Shown here in pieces: positions 1 through 8,275 of a stretch of 47,767 bases of DNA (positions are counted from its first letter, which is position 1; each line of letters opens with the position of its first letter). The stretch is from the NCBI GenBank assembly GCA_021199335.1, contig JAJQIG010000036.1:1-47767 (forward strand), given 5' to 3'. The DNA is from Oscillospiraceae bacterium (GTDB taxonomy: Bacteria > Bacillota > Clostridia > Oscillospirales > Ruminococcaceae). A model generated the notes under the pieces. That model searched no databases and was not told where the DNA came from. It saw only the letters and a list, made by a program, of their open reading frames with translations. The translations under genes were made by a program, and so were the position numbers.

Positions 1-2
1 CT

Positions 3-104
3 AATTGGGTAATCGCAAAGGACTGTACTTTGCTTGACAAGACTGTCAAAAGCATAATTTGCGGCATAAACGTTAACCCGTTTGACGGGTTTTTAAGGGA
101 GTAA
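3..104 (+). CDS. possible C-terminal end of a plus-strand gene entering from the left edge
   Basis: One frame is open from the window edge to a TAA at 102-104 and would give about 33 residues ending NPFDGFLRE. No family is recognisable from so short a tail. A small hairpin with a T-run (75-94) lies inside this frame. If that hairpin is a real terminator, the gene instead ends at the TAA at 10-12 in another frame and this reading is wrong. The two readings cannot be separated from this window. Confidence 0.25.
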   Translation, partial: NWVIAKDCTLLDKTVKSIICGINVNPFDGFLRE

Positions 105-116
105 AGCATTCTCGGA

Positions 117-150
117 TAAAAAATGTCGGTAGGGACAAGCCGAACCGACA
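117..150 (-). terminator. intrinsic terminator of the FecCD-type uptake operon
   Basis: On the minus strand a 7-bp stem (TGTCGGT/ACCGACA, 124-130 with 144-150) is followed by six T. It lies about 60 bases past the stop of the ATPase gene. A second 7-bp hairpin (180-204) sits between the stop and this terminator but has no good T-run. Confidence 0.7.
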
Positions 151-205
151 GTAAAGAATCCTCGGGAACTTTAAACGCAGTCTATGGCATTGTTCGGCAT
201 AGACC

Positions 206-961
206 TTATTCCCATATTTTAAGCGAGCCTTTCATATAGCCCCTTACGTCAAATCCGTAAACCTCGGAGAGCCTTTCCGAGCGGCAAACCTCGGCGGCAT
301 TGCCCGACAGCACGCATTTTCCGTCATTCATAAGCATCATTCTGTCCGAAAGCGAAGCCGCAAGGTTAAGGTCGTGGAAAACACCGACAACCGTTTTCCC
401 CCCCGACGCCCATTCCCTCAGAATTTCTAACAGCTTGAGCTGATATTTTATATCGAGGTGGTTTGCGGGTTCGTCAAGGAAAATGATGTCAGGCTCCTGC
501 GCAAATGCCCTTGCAAGAAAAACACGCTGAAGCTGTCCTCCCGAAAGCTCTGTAATAAGCCTGCTGCGAAGATCGGTCGTTCCTGTTTGTTCAAGGCATC
601 GTTCCACAGCTTCACGGTCAGCTTTTGATGTTCCGAAGCCCTTGCTTCTTGCGTATCGGCCGAGCATAACGGTGTCAAAAACGGTAAAATCGGCATATTC
701 TCCGCCCGCTCCCGTTTGGGAAAGCAGAGCAGTTCTGCGGGAAAGCTCCTCACGTTTTAGGCCGCTTATTTCCTCCCCGTTTATTTTTGCGCTTCCGCCG
801 CGGTAGGGAATTATTCCGCACAGAGTGCGGAGAAGCGTTGTTTTCCCACAGCCGTTAGGGCCTGTTACCGAGAAAATTTCTCCCGCATTTACGGAAAAAT
901 CAATGCCCTTTACCACATCGCCCCCACTGTAGCCGCAGGAAAGATTTCTTACCTCAAGCAT
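206..961 (-). CDS. ABC transporter ATP-binding protein, FecE/BtuD type
   Basis: This is the cytoplasmic ATPase of a binding-protein-dependent importer for an iron-siderophore, haem or cobalamin type ligand. The 251-residue protein has the Walker A motif GPNGCGKTT near residue 34, the signature LSGGQLQR, the Walker B run DIIFLDEPANHLD, and a switch histidine in VFHD. It ends with the short C-terminal extension usual for FecE/BtuD proteins. It is the last gene of a three-gene operon and its ATG directly follows the permease stop codon, so the two are probably translationally coupled. The substrate cannot be read from this subunit. Family assignment is secure; ligand is not. Confidence 0.93.
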   Translation of the reverse strand: MLEVRNLSCGYSGGDVVKGIDFSVNAGEIFSVTGPNGCGKTTLLRTLCGIIPYRGGSAKINGEEISGLKREELSRRTALLSQTGAGGEYADFTVFDTVMLGRYARSKGFGTSKADREAVERCLEQTGTTDLRSRLITELSGGQLQRVFLARAFAQEPDIIFLDEPANHLDIKYQLKLLEILREWASGGKTVVGVFHDLNLAASLSDRMMLMNDGKCVLSGNAAEVCRSERLSEVYGFDVRGYMKGSLKIWE

Positions 962-1990
962 TTATTTCCCCTCCGTTCTGCGCTTAAAGAAAACGAACGC
1001 AAAAAACGGCGCTCCGATAAGCGATGTCACAACGCCCACTGGCAGCTCGTTCGGGACAATAACCGTTCTTGCCGCAAGGTCGCACAGCACCATAAAAATT
1101 CCGCCCGTTACAGCGGACATGGGGATAAGAACCTTATGCTTTGCGCCGAAAATTTTTCTTGCGATATGCGGTGCGATAAGGTCAACAAAGCCGATTACAC
1201 CCGCAAACGAAACCGCCGTTCCCGAAAGGACAGCGCTTACAACAAGCAGAATTGTTTTCTTTCTCCCCGTATTAAGCCCGACCGACTGCGCCTGTTCATC
1301 TCCGAATGTAAGAATATCAAGCTCACGGGAATTAAGCATAAGAATCACCATACAAACGGCAAGCATAACAAGCATCATTCCGTCATAATTCCATCCTCTG
1401 CCCGCAAAGCTGCCGTTTTGCCACCTCATAAGCTGCTTGTACTTCTCATCGGCCGCGCTTGCAATAAGAGTTACCACTGCGCTTATAAAAAGCGATAGTA
1501 CCATACCCGTCAGAACAACCGTGCTGCTTTGCAGACTGCGGTCAAGCCTTTTAGCGAACGCAACCATAAAAAACATTGCGGCAACGGCAAAAATAAGTCC
1601 CGCAAAGGCAACGGTAAAGCTCCCGAAAAGACTTATTTCAAAAACAATGACAAGGCTTGCCCCAAGGGATGCGCCGCTCGATGTTCCGAGGGTGAACGGC
1701 GATGCAAGCGGATTATTCAGCACCGACTGAACCGCCGCACCGCTCGCCGCAAGAGCCGCTCCGACAAGAAACGCGAGGAAAACCCTCGGCATTCTCACCG
1801 AAAAAATAATGCTCACATCCGATTGAGGAACATAATCGGGCAGGGCTGTTCCGAAAATCTTGTTTTCTATAACCGCAAAAATATGGCTTGGCGGAACAAA
1901 AACACTTCCAACGCATATTCCGACTGCAATAACGGCAAAAACCGCCGCAGCGGATGCGATGGTAAGCGCTGCTGCTTTTTGGACGCTCAT
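962..1990 (-). CDS. FecCD/BtuC-family ABC transporter permease
   Basis: The 342-residue, strongly hydrophobic protein has the features of the FecCD family, whose members normally have about ten membrane helices and form a homodimer channel. Typical family segments are visible: RMPRVFLAFLVGAALAASGA near the N-terminus, NPLASPFTLGTSSGAS after it, and near the C-terminus GFVDLIAPHIAR, the coupling-helix region that contacts the ATPase. The start overlaps the stop of the binding-protein gene by four bases (ATGA), a common sign of translational coupling. Ligands of this family are iron-siderophores, haem or vitamin B12. Nothing in the sequence decides between them. Confidence 0.95.
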   Translation of the reverse strand: MSVQKAAALTIASAAAVFAVIAVGICVGSVFVPPSHIFAVIENKIFGTALPDYVPQSDVSIIFSVRMPRVFLAFLVGAALAASGAAVQSVLNNPLASPFTLGTSSGASLGASLVIVFEISLFGSFTVAFAGLIFAVAAMFFMVAFAKRLDRSLQSSTVVLTGMVLSLFISAVVTLIASAADEKYKQLMRWQNGSFAGRGWNYDGMMLVMLAVCMVILMLNSRELDILTFGDEQAQSVGLNTGRKKTILLVVSAVLSGTAVSFAGVIGFVDLIAPHIARKIFGAKHKVLIPMSAVTGGIFMVLCDLAARTVIVPNELPVGVVTSLIGAPFFAFVFFKRRTEGK

Positions 1991-3006
1991 TCTCCGTAAA
2001 TCTCGGGATATACAGCCTTTGCAACGGCATATATTCCATCGACTATATTCTGGGATGGGCGGCTTGTGGCGTTGGAATCAACCTGATAAACATCACCGTT
2101 CATAACCGCAGTAATAACCTCCCAGCCCGCACGCTCCTTTATCTCGTTAAAATCATAGCCGTCATACATAACATTTGTAATAATAACATCGGGGTTTGCG
2201 GCAATTACGGTTTCTTCGGAGTTGGAAATCCAGCCCTCCTCATCGCCGTAAATGTTTTCCGCACCGATAAGGGTGAGAATTTCATCGATAAACGTGCCCT
2301 TTCCGCAGCTGTAAAGATAGGGTGCCGCACCGATTTCAAAGTAAACCGATTTCTTTTCGGCAGTCGAAGCCTTTGATGTTACATCTTCAACGGCGGCATC
2401 GATGTAAGCGATAAGCTCATCGCCCTTTTCCTCCGTGCCCGTATATGCGGCAAGAAAAGCAATGTCGTCCTTAATTGAATCTATTGAGGTTGAAGAAGGG
2501 ATATAAACCACGTTAATTCCCGCTTCTTTAAGCTCCTTGTATGGGTCGCTGCTGCCGGTTTCGGAAATTCCGTTTATAATAACGGCATCGGGCGAAAGAG
2601 AAATAAGCTCTTCGGCGTTAAGGTTGTAGAAATCGAGAGTGCAGACATCGGGGTTAATTCCATCAACATCTGCGGAATAAACATCTGCGGCAATGATTTT
2701 GTCGGCAACGCCAAGTCCCGATAAAATTTCGGAAACAGAGGGAGCGGCGGAAATAATGGTATTAAGCTCATCGGGAACGGTTATCGCATTGCCCTCCCTG
2801 TCGATAATTACATTTTCGGCGGCGGATTCGGTGTCGGCGGAAAGCTCGGTAACCTCAGCGGTTTGAACCTCCGTTTCATCGGCTTCCGTTATTTCCGAGG
2901 TAGTGATTACTCCTCCGTCCGATGTTTGATTTGCGTTATTGCAGGCTGTAAGTGCAAGCGAAAGAGCGCCCGCAAGAATGAGTGATAAAAGCTTTTCGGT
3001 TTTCAT
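1987..3006 (-). CDS. substrate-binding lipoprotein of a FecCD-type importer (TroA/BtuF-like fold)
   Basis: The 339-residue protein captures the ligand outside the membrane and delivers it to the permease encoded next. A signal peptide with lipobox LTAC predicts lipidation at Cys22. A Thr/Glu-rich linker follows (to about residue 65), then the binding domain beginning IIDREGNAITVPDELNTII. The pattern APSVSEILSGLGVADKIIA and the later SLSPDAVIING are typical of the helical-backbone class III binding proteins of iron and B12 importers. It is the first gene of the operon, with RBS AAAGGAAG and a consensus promoter about 120 bases upstream. The leader has no recognisable cobalamin-riboswitch box, which slightly favours an iron or haem ligand. 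Confidence 0.9.
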   Translation of the reverse strand: MKTEKLLSLILAGALSLALTACNNANQTSDGGVITTSEITEADETEVQTAEVTELSADTESAAENVIIDREGNAITVPDELNTIISAAPSVSEILSGLGVADKIIAADVYSADVDGINPDVCTLDFYNLNAEELISLSPDAVIINGISETGSSDPYKELKEAGINVVYIPSSTSIDSIKDDIAFLAAYTGTEEKGDELIAYIDAAVEDVTSKASTAEKKSVYFEIGAAPYLYSCGKGTFIDEILTLIGAENIYGDEEGWISNSEETVIAANPDVIITNVMYDGYDFNEIKERAGWEVITAVMNGDVYQVDSNATSRPSQNIVDGIYAVAKAVYPEIYGE

Positions 3007-3126
3007 AATATAAACTTCCTTTCCCGCAAAAAATCCGAAGCTCCCTGTCGGCGGCGCTGTCGCAGATAAAATCTCCGCAGCATAACCGATTTGAGGTCGG
3101 AATTATTTTGCCTTTAAACGGATGTA

Positions 3127-3155
3127 AGTATAACATAATTTTCGTTGTATGTCAA
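3127..3155 (-). promoter_or_regulatory. sigma-A-type promoter of the FecCD-type uptake operon
   Basis: On the minus strand TTGACA (3150-3155) and TATACT (3127-3132) are separated by exactly 17 bases. The transcript would have a leader of about 110 bases before the start at 3006. The leader contains small hairpins and a T-run (ATTTTTT) near its end, but no known riboswitch core that I can recognise. Confidence 0.75.
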
Positions 3156-3233
3156 ATTGGCAGATTTTATTCCGCAGATTACAAGGGGGAGAGTATATAC
3201 CCTTAAAAATGGCATTTTACTGATAAAGTGACA

Positions 3234-3277
3234 CAAAAAAACTGCGCAAGCACGTTATTTAACGCACCTACGCAGTT
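3234..3277 (-). terminator. intrinsic terminator of the tRNA-Pro gene
   Basis: Read on the minus strand, a stem AACTGCG/CGCAGTT with an inner GCGTTA/TAACGT helix is followed by a run of T. It begins only eight bases beyond the CCA end of the tRNA. Confidence 0.8.
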
Positions 3278-3284
3278 CATACTA

Positions 3285-3361
3285 TGGTCGGAGTGACGGG
3301 ACTTGAACCCACGGCCTCTACCACCCCAAGGTAGCGCGCTACCAATCTGCGCCACACCCCG
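3285..3361 (-). tRNA. tRNA-Pro (anticodon GGG)
   Basis: The 77-base gene folds into a full cloverleaf. The acceptor CGGGGTG pairs with CACTCCG, and the discriminator A and the CCA end are encoded. The D-stem is GCGC/GCGC, and the anticodon stem CTACC/GGTAG holds loop TTGGGGT, giving anticodon GGG for CCC/CCU codons. The T-arm carries GGTTCAAGTCC. It has its own consensus promoter and terminator, so it is a single-gene transcription unit. Confidence 0.95.
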
Positions 3362-3373
3362 ACAACGCTATAT

Positions 3374-3402
3374 ATTATACTACATATACATTATTTTGTC
3401 AA
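3374..3402 (-). promoter_or_regulatory. consensus promoter of tRNA-Pro
   Basis: TTGACA (3397-3402) and TATAAT (3374-3379) on the minus strand with a 17-base spacer. This is a perfect match to the housekeeping consensus, ending about 12 bases before the tRNA 5' end. Confidence 0.9.
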
Positions 3403-3466
3403 GGGTTTTGGGAAAAATATTTTATTTAAATATTTTTGATATAAAATTGAACAAATAATATAGCCC

Positions 3467-3517
3467 GTTCACAAAAACGCCTAAATCAGTTCACCAAATA
3501 CCCCCAAAGCAGTTCAC
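3467..3517 (+). repeat. three spaced copies of GTTCAC
   Basis: GTTCAC occurs at 3467-3472, 3489-3494 and 3512-3517, with start-to-start distances of 22 and 23 bases. Copies two and three share the longer core CAGTTCACC. They lie in the AT-rich gap between the phoR stop and the tRNA-Pro promoter. The distances are close to two DNA helical turns, so a protein-binding array is possible. No coding region is seen here. Confidence 0.4.
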
Positions 3518-3560
3518 CCCCGCCGCAGCAGCAGAGCCGCAGGGGAGTGCAACGGAGGAG

Positions 3561-5249
3561 TTATGGGAGCTGCTCGCAGCGATTGGGGATTGTGACGGAG
3601 ATAACCGTTCCTTTTCCCACTTCGCTTTCAAGCGAAATTTCTCCGCCATGAATTACAGCGGCGTGTTTTACAATGGAAAGCCCCAAACCTGTGCCGCCCG
3701 TTCCCTTTGAGTGGCTTTTGTCAACACGATAAAATCTTTCAAATATCCTTGTCTGATGCTCCTTGGGTATTCCGATGCCGTTGTCCGAAACGGTGACAAC
3801 GCAGCCGTTCTCCGTTTTCTTCAAGGTCAGCTCGGCTTTTCCGTTGTCCTTGTTGTAGGAAATCGCATTGTCGCACAGGTTGTATACCATCTCATAAAGA
3901 ACGGATTCTATTCCGCAGACGGTGACATCATCAAGGCTTCCGCTCAGATTAACATTCCTGTTTTCGGCTTTTTCCTTCAGCTCCGCCATAATGCTTTGAC
4001 ATATGCGGTAAAGGCTTACATCCCCGAATTCGTTTGTGAATTTACCTTCATCAAGGCGGGAAACCTTAATTATATCCTCGATAAGGGCAAGAAGTCGTTT
4101 TCCTTCGGAGTATATTTTCTCGGCAAAATGCTTTATGTCCTCGGGCTTTACTATTCCGTTGGCGATTATCTCCGCCGCACCCATTATCGATGTAAGGGGA
4201 GTTTTCAGTTCATGCGAAACATTCGCCGAGAATTCACGCCGAAGCTGCTCCGCATTTTCACGGTCCGTAATATCCATAATGAACAGAACTCCGCTGTATT
4301 CGGACATATTTGTTACGGGGCTTGCCGCAAGACGGTATATCCTGCCGTTCTTTTCAAGAGTAGCTTCGCATTTTTTTCCGTCAAGAACGGACTCAACCGT
4401 ATCAAGATATTCCTTATCACGGCAAAGGTGAGTGTACGAAGCGGTTTCATTGCTTCCGAGTATGCTTTTTGCGGCCGTATTTGCGGAGAGAATTACGCCG
4501 CCGTTCCCGAAAATAACCAAGCCCTCGCTCATGTTTTCGGTAATATACGAAAGCTCCGCCTTTTGGCTTGAGAGGGTTTCTATTTGCTTGTTTATGCGTT
4601 TGTTTTGTTTATCCATTCTTGTAAGAAGCGACGAAAGCTCGTCATAGGTATTGTTTGAAACAGGCTCGTCAAGGTCAAGCAGGTTTATCGGCTTAATTAT
4701 TTCCTTTGTAAGAACCGCGGCTATAAACGCCGAAATGATGAATATGACTACAGCGGTCAGAACGATATACACAAGCAGATTCCCGAGGATACCCAAGGCA
4801 CTTTTGGTCGTATCGGCAATGCGTATAATATCTCCGCTTTCAAGCTTTACGGCGTAATAATATGTTTTTTCGCCCAATGTATCCGAAGCCCTGACGGATG
4901 TTCCGACGCCATTGGATAAAGCCTGAGCGATTTCGGGACGGTCAAGATGATTTTCCATATTGTCCGTTTTGGAATAATTATCGTAAACGACCGTTCCGTC
5001 GGAGGAAATAAGGGTTATTCGGTTCTCGCTTTTCCTGCCGATTGCGGAAACATAGGTATATATTCTCTCATCGTCATCCTCAAGCATATTTATTGCGGAG
5101 GAAACAATATCGGATTCGTTTTTTACTTCGGCTTGAAGCTCTGAGGAAATAAATCTGTACATTACCCCCACTATGCAAAAAAGCGCAAGTAAAAGGGAAA
5201 CAAATGCGCATAAAAATATGCTCCGAAATATACGTTTTTGCATTTTCAT
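3561..5249 (-). CDS. phoR: PhoR-type sensor histidine kinase
   Basis: Membrane kinase that probably phosphorylates the adjacent response regulator under phosphate limitation. In the 562 residues I see TM1 at about 10-33, an extracytoplasmic sensor region, TM2 at about 155-181, a short HAMP-like linker and a PAS-like domain (about 235-330). The HisKA box FSANVSHELKTPLTS follows, with His346 as phosphoacceptor. The ATPase domain has NAISYN (N box), DNGIGIP (G1) and GTGLGLSIVKH (G2). The start overlaps the phoP stop by four bases (ATGA). It is the last gene of the pst-pho operon, which supports the phosphate assignment. I chose the first ATG; a second lies two codons in. Confidence 0.93.
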   Translation of the reverse strand: MKMQKRIFRSIFLCAFVSLLLALFCIVGVMYRFISSELQAEVKNESDIVSSAINMLEDDDERIYTYVSAIGRKSENRITLISSDGTVVYDNYSKTDNMENHLDRPEIAQALSNGVGTSVRASDTLGEKTYYYAVKLESGDIIRIADTTKSALGILGNLLVYIVLTAVVIFIISAFIAAVLTKEIIKPINLLDLDEPVSNNTYDELSSLLTRMDKQNKRINKQIETLSSQKAELSYITENMSEGLVIFGNGGVILSANTAAKSILGSNETASYTHLCRDKEYLDTVESVLDGKKCEATLEKNGRIYRLAASPVTNMSEYSGVLFIMDITDRENAEQLRREFSANVSHELKTPLTSIMGAAEIIANGIVKPEDIKHFAEKIYSEGKRLLALIEDIIKVSRLDEGKFTNEFGDVSLYRICQSIMAELKEKAENRNVNLSGSLDDVTVCGIESVLYEMVYNLCDNAISYNKDNGKAELTLKKTENGCVVTVSDNGIGIPKEHQTRIFERFYRVDKSHSKGTGGTGLGLSIVKHAAVIHGGEISLESEVGKGTVISVTIPNRCEQLP

Positions 5250-5935
5250 ATTACATCACCGTTTATCTGTATTTTGTAGCCAACGCCTCGAACCGTCTTT
5301 ATAATTTCAGAACAGCTTCCGAGCTTCTGCCTAAGGGTTCGGACATGAACATCGACAGTGCGTGTCTCGCCGATATTTTCATATCCCCAAATGTTCTCAA
5401 GAAGCATATCCCTTGTAACAACTCTTCCCGCATTCTTCATAAGGGTTTTTAAAAGCTCATATTCCTTTAACGTAAGCTCAACCGCTGTGTTATCGGCCGT
5501 AACAATGTGGCTTTCATCGTCAAGAACAATTTTTCCGCACCTGTATATGCTCTCGAGCGATTTTCCCGATGCTTTTTCGGCTCGCCTTATAACAGCCTTT
5601 ATTCTTGCAACAAGCTCCATCATTCCGAATGGCTTGGAAATGTAATCGTCTGCGCCGCTGTCAAGCCCTTTTACCTTGTCATATTCGGAATTTTTCGCCG
5701 TTACCATAATAATGGGAATATCGGGGAATGCGGTTTTAAGCCTGTTAAGCAGGACAAGACCGTCCTCCCCGGGGAGCATTATGTCAAGCAGTATAAGCTT
5801 AGGGAATGCGCGTGTTTTAAGCGCATCGAAAAGCTCCTTTCCGTTCTCGAATCCCTTTGCTTCAAATCCTGTCGTTTGAAGGGTATAAATAACAAGCTCC
5901 CTTATACTGCTGTCGTCCTCAACATAATAAATCAT
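5246..5935 (-). CDS. phoP: PhoP/PhoB-type response regulator
   Basis: OmpR-class DNA-binding response regulator of 229 residues. The receiver domain has the acidic pair near residue 7, phospho-acceptor Asp51 in LLDIMLPGEDG, and VTAK for the conserved Thr/Lys. The C-terminal winged helix (about 130-225) carries ELTLKEYELLKTL, TRDMLLENIWGY and TVDVHVRTLRQKLG, all standard for the OmpR/PhoB family. The AGGAGGG ribosome-binding site overlaps the phoU stop, seven bases before the ATG. Its position after pst genes and phoU and before a PAS-containing kinase identifies it as the phosphate regulator. Direct targets probably include the pstS promoter. Confidence 0.94.
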   Translation of the reverse strand: MIYYVEDDSSIRELVIYTLQTTGFEAKGFENGKELFDALKTRAFPKLILLDIMLPGEDGLVLLNRLKTAFPDIPIIMVTAKNSEYDKVKGLDSGADDYISKPFGMMELVARIKAVIRRAEKASGKSLESIYRCGKIVLDDESHIVTADNTAVELTLKEYELLKTLMKNAGRVVTRDMLLENIWGYENIGETRTVDVHVRTLRQKLGSCSEIIKTVRGVGYKIQINGDVI

Positions 5936-5947
5936 CAGAAATCCCTC

Positions 5948-6595
5948 CTAACAGGGATGAACCCCTGTTACGGAAAATACTACCCATTCAGCAATGTTAG
6001 TCGCATGGTCGCCAATGCGTTCAAGATATTTTGCCGTCATGACAATGTCAAAAATTGTTTCGCCCTTTGCAGTATCCTCCGCTATCAGCTTTATTATATC
6101 ACCTTTTACCTTAATAAACAAGCCGTCAATTGTGTCGTCCTCGGAAATAACCTGTTCCGCCATATGAATATCCTCTTTTACGAAAGCGTCAATGCTTTGG
6201 GTTACCATTTTAATCGCCGATTCAGCCATTTTTGAAATATCGCCGCTGCATTCCGCTCCCGCATCGTCAAGTCGGCAGTATTTAACAAGGCTTACAATAT
6301 CAGCTGCCTGATCGCCTATCCGTTCCATGTCGGTTATCATTCTGAGAGCCGATGAAACCGTGCGCAAATCCCTCGCAACGGGCTGCTGGGAGAGAATAAT
6401 CCTCATGCAAAGCGTTTCAATATCACGTTCCATTCGGTCAAGCTCCGCTTCGGTTTCCCTAACCGAGGAATCAAGGGATATATCGTTGTTTAAAAGCATT
6501 TTAACTGCCAAGGAAATTGCTGTTTCGCATAAAGCGCCCATTCTTACAAGCTCAGTGTTAAGCTTGCTGAGCTGCATTTCAAAATTATTTCGCAT
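5948..6595 (-). CDS. phoU: PhoU, phosphate-signalling regulator
   Basis: PhoU links the Pst transporter to the PhoR kinase and keeps the response off when phosphate is plentiful. The 215-residue protein has the expected two repeats of an alpha-helical domain. Family motifs are visible in each half: ETELDRMERDIE-like and RMITDMERIGDQAADI in the first, and AKYLERIGDHATNIAEW in the second. These E/DxxxD patches bind metal clusters in known structures. It lies between pstB and phoP in the same operon, with RBS AAGGAG. Confidence 0.95.
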   Translation of the reverse strand: MRNNFEMQLSKLNTELVRMGALCETAISLAVKMLLNNDISLDSSVRETEAELDRMERDIETLCMRIILSQQPVARDLRTVSSALRMITDMERIGDQAADIVSLVKYCRLDDAGAECSGDISKMAESAIKMVTQSIDAFVKEDIHMAEQVISEDDTIDGLFIKVKGDIIKLIAEDTAKGETIFDIVMTAKYLERIGDHATNIAEWVVFSVTGVHPC

Positions 6596-6613
6596 ATTTA
6601 CTGTACTCCTTGA

Positions 6614-7363
6614 TTAACCGAAACGTCCCGTAATATAATCCTCTGTGCGCTTATCAACGGGCGATGAAAACAGCTTTTCCGTTTCATTATGTTCAATGAT
6701 TTCGCCCAAGAGGAAGAAAACGGTTCGGTCGGATATTCTTGCTGCCTGCTGCATATTGTGGGTTACGATGACGATGGTGTATTTCTCTTTAAGGCTTACC
6801 GCAAGGTCCTCTATCTTTGTCGTTGAGATAGGGTCAAGAGCCGATGTGGGCTCATCCATAAGCAGAACGTCAGGCTCAACGGCAAGCGCCCTTGCAATGC
6901 ACAGCCTCTGCTGCTGACCGCCCGAAAGACCCAATGCGCTCTTCTTGAGCCTATCCTTAAGCTCATCCCATATTGCGGCGTTGGTAAGCGAGCGTTCGAC
7001 TATCTCATCAAGCTTTGCCTTTGAGTGAATGCCGTGCGTTTTGGGGCCGTAAGCAATGTTATCGTAAATGCTCATGGGAAACGGGTTCGGCTTTTGGAAC
7101 ACCATTCCTACCTTTTTGCGAAGAAAATTAACGTCCATGCCATTGTAAATATCGTCGCCGTCAAGAAGAACCTTGCCGTCAATAACGCATCCCTCAACAA
7201 GGTCGTTCATTCGGTTAAGGCTTTTGAGAAGGGTTGATTTTCCGCATCCCGATGGACCGATAAACGCAGTTATTTCACCTGCGGGAATGTTCAGCGAAAC
7301 ATTTTTTAAGGCGTGGAAATTGCCGTAATGAAGATTAAGATTTTCAATTTCAAACTTATCCAT
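6614..7363 (-). CDS. pstB: PstB, phosphate ABC transporter ATPase
   Basis: The ATPase that drives high-affinity phosphate import. The 249-residue protein has Walker [10 protein letters not shown] near residue 33, the PstB-characteristic [20 protein letters not shown], signature [15 protein letters not shown], Walker [14 protein letters not shown], and the C-terminal DYITGRFG ending typical of PstB. The segment [16 protein letters not shown] is also diagnostic. The gap to pstA is three bases and the ribosome-binding site overlaps the pstA end, so the genes are tightly coupled. Confidence 0.97.
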   Translation of the reverse strand: MDKFEIENLNLHYGNFHALKNVSLNIPAGEITAFIGPSGCGKSTLLKSLNRMNDLVEGCVIDGKVLLDGDDIYNGMDVNFLRKKVGMVFQKPNPFPMSIYDNIAYGPKTHGIHSKAKLDEIVERSLTNAAIWDELKDRLKKSALGLSGGQQQRLCIARALAVEPDVLLMDEPTSALDPISTTKIEDLAVSLKEKYTIVIVTHNMQQAARISDRTVFFLLGEIIEHNETEKLFSSPVDKRTEDYITGRFG

Positions 7364-7366
7364 AAA

Positions 7367-8260
7367 TTATCCTTTCGTGCCCTTTGTAATTTTGCCTGCA
7401 ATAGCTGATGAAAGCATATTTATAAGTATAACAATAACAAGCAGAACCACAGCCGTTGCATAGGACTGCTCCGCCGCAAGACCCTCGTTCCATAATGCGT
7501 AAAGATGTATCGCAAGTGTTCTGCCCGAGCCCATAACGCTTTTCGGCACCTGCGCCACAGTTCCCGCCGTGAAAATAAGCGCTGCGGTTTCTCCGACAAT
7601 TCTTCCTATGGAAAGAATAATGCCCGAAAGTATTCCGGGAACAGCAGGGGGGAGGACTATCCTGAACACAGTGCGAAGCTTTCCCGCACCGAGCGCAAAG
7701 CTTCCCTCACGGTAGCTGTCGGGAACGCTTTTGAGCGCCTCCTCCGTTGTTCGCATTATAAGCGGAAGTATCATTATTGCAAGCGTAAGCGCACCCGCCA
7801 GTATGGAATATCCCCATTTGAGCCTTACAACAAAGAAAAGGTAGCCAAACAATCCGTAAACAATTGAGGGAATGCCCGAAAGGGTTTCCGTTGTAATTCC
7901 GACTATACCGACAAGCTTGTTTCCCCTCTTTGCATATTCCACAAGGTAAATAGCCGAGAAAACACCGAGAGGCACCGCAACAACAAGCGCAAGCAATACA
8001 ATTGTAACGGTGTTTACAAGGGCAGGGAACAGCGAGAGATTATCCGTTGTATATTTTGTTTCAAAAAGGCTCAGCGAAAGGTTCGGTACTCCTTTGTAAA
8101 GTATGTAAATTATAAGGCTTATGAGCGCCAAAATGGTTATTCCCGCGCAAAGCCATACAGCCGCTCTGAGCAGCAGCGACTGTATCTTCTGTCCTGAAAT
8201 TTTGTATTTGGGCTTCGCCTTTGTCATTGACACAGCGATTGAAGATGAATTATCACTCAT
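7367..8260 (-). CDS. pstA: PstA, phosphate ABC transporter permease
   Basis: One of the two membrane subunits of the phosphate importer. It has 297 residues with a long N-terminal cytoplasmic stretch, then about six membrane helices. PstA-specific segments include ETLSGIPSIVYGLFG, TTEEALKSVPDSYREGSFALGAGKLRT (the coupling loop contacting PstB) and GRIVGETAALIFTAG. RBS GGGAG lies nine bases before the ATG, and the gap from pstC is 15 bases. Confidence 0.96.
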   Translation of the reverse strand: MSDNSSSIAVSMTKAKPKYKISGQKIQSLLLRAAVWLCAGITILALISLIIYILYKGVPNLSLSLFETKYTTDNLSLFPALVNTVTIVLLALVVAVPLGVFSAIYLVEYAKRGNKLVGIVGITTETLSGIPSIVYGLFGYLFFVVRLKWGYSILAGALTLAIMILPLIMRTTEEALKSVPDSYREGSFALGAGKLRTVFRIVLPPAVPGILSGIILSIGRIVGETAALIFTAGTVAQVPKSVMGSGRTLAIHLYALWNEGLAAEQSYATAVVLLVIVILINMLSSAIAGKITKGTKG

Positions 8261-8275
8261 TTTTTTATTCTCCCA

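Noticed and set aside
75-94. Plus-strand hairpin AACCCG/CGGGTT with T-run as a firm terminator
   Set aside because: It lies within a frame that may be coding, and the stem is only six pairs; its status depends on sequence left of the window.
3007-3126. Cobalamin riboswitch upstream of the FecCD-type operon
   Set aside because: The leader is only about 110 bases and lacks the conserved B12 box.
3711-4571. A 286-codon plus-strand open frame antisense to phoR
   Set aside because: The opposite strand encodes an intact histidine kinase with every motif in place; no family feature is seen in this frame.
5507-6235. A 242-codon plus-strand open frame antisense to phoP and phoU
   Set aside because: It lies opposite two well-supported genes, has no ribosome-binding site, and its translation has the skewed composition of a shadow frame.
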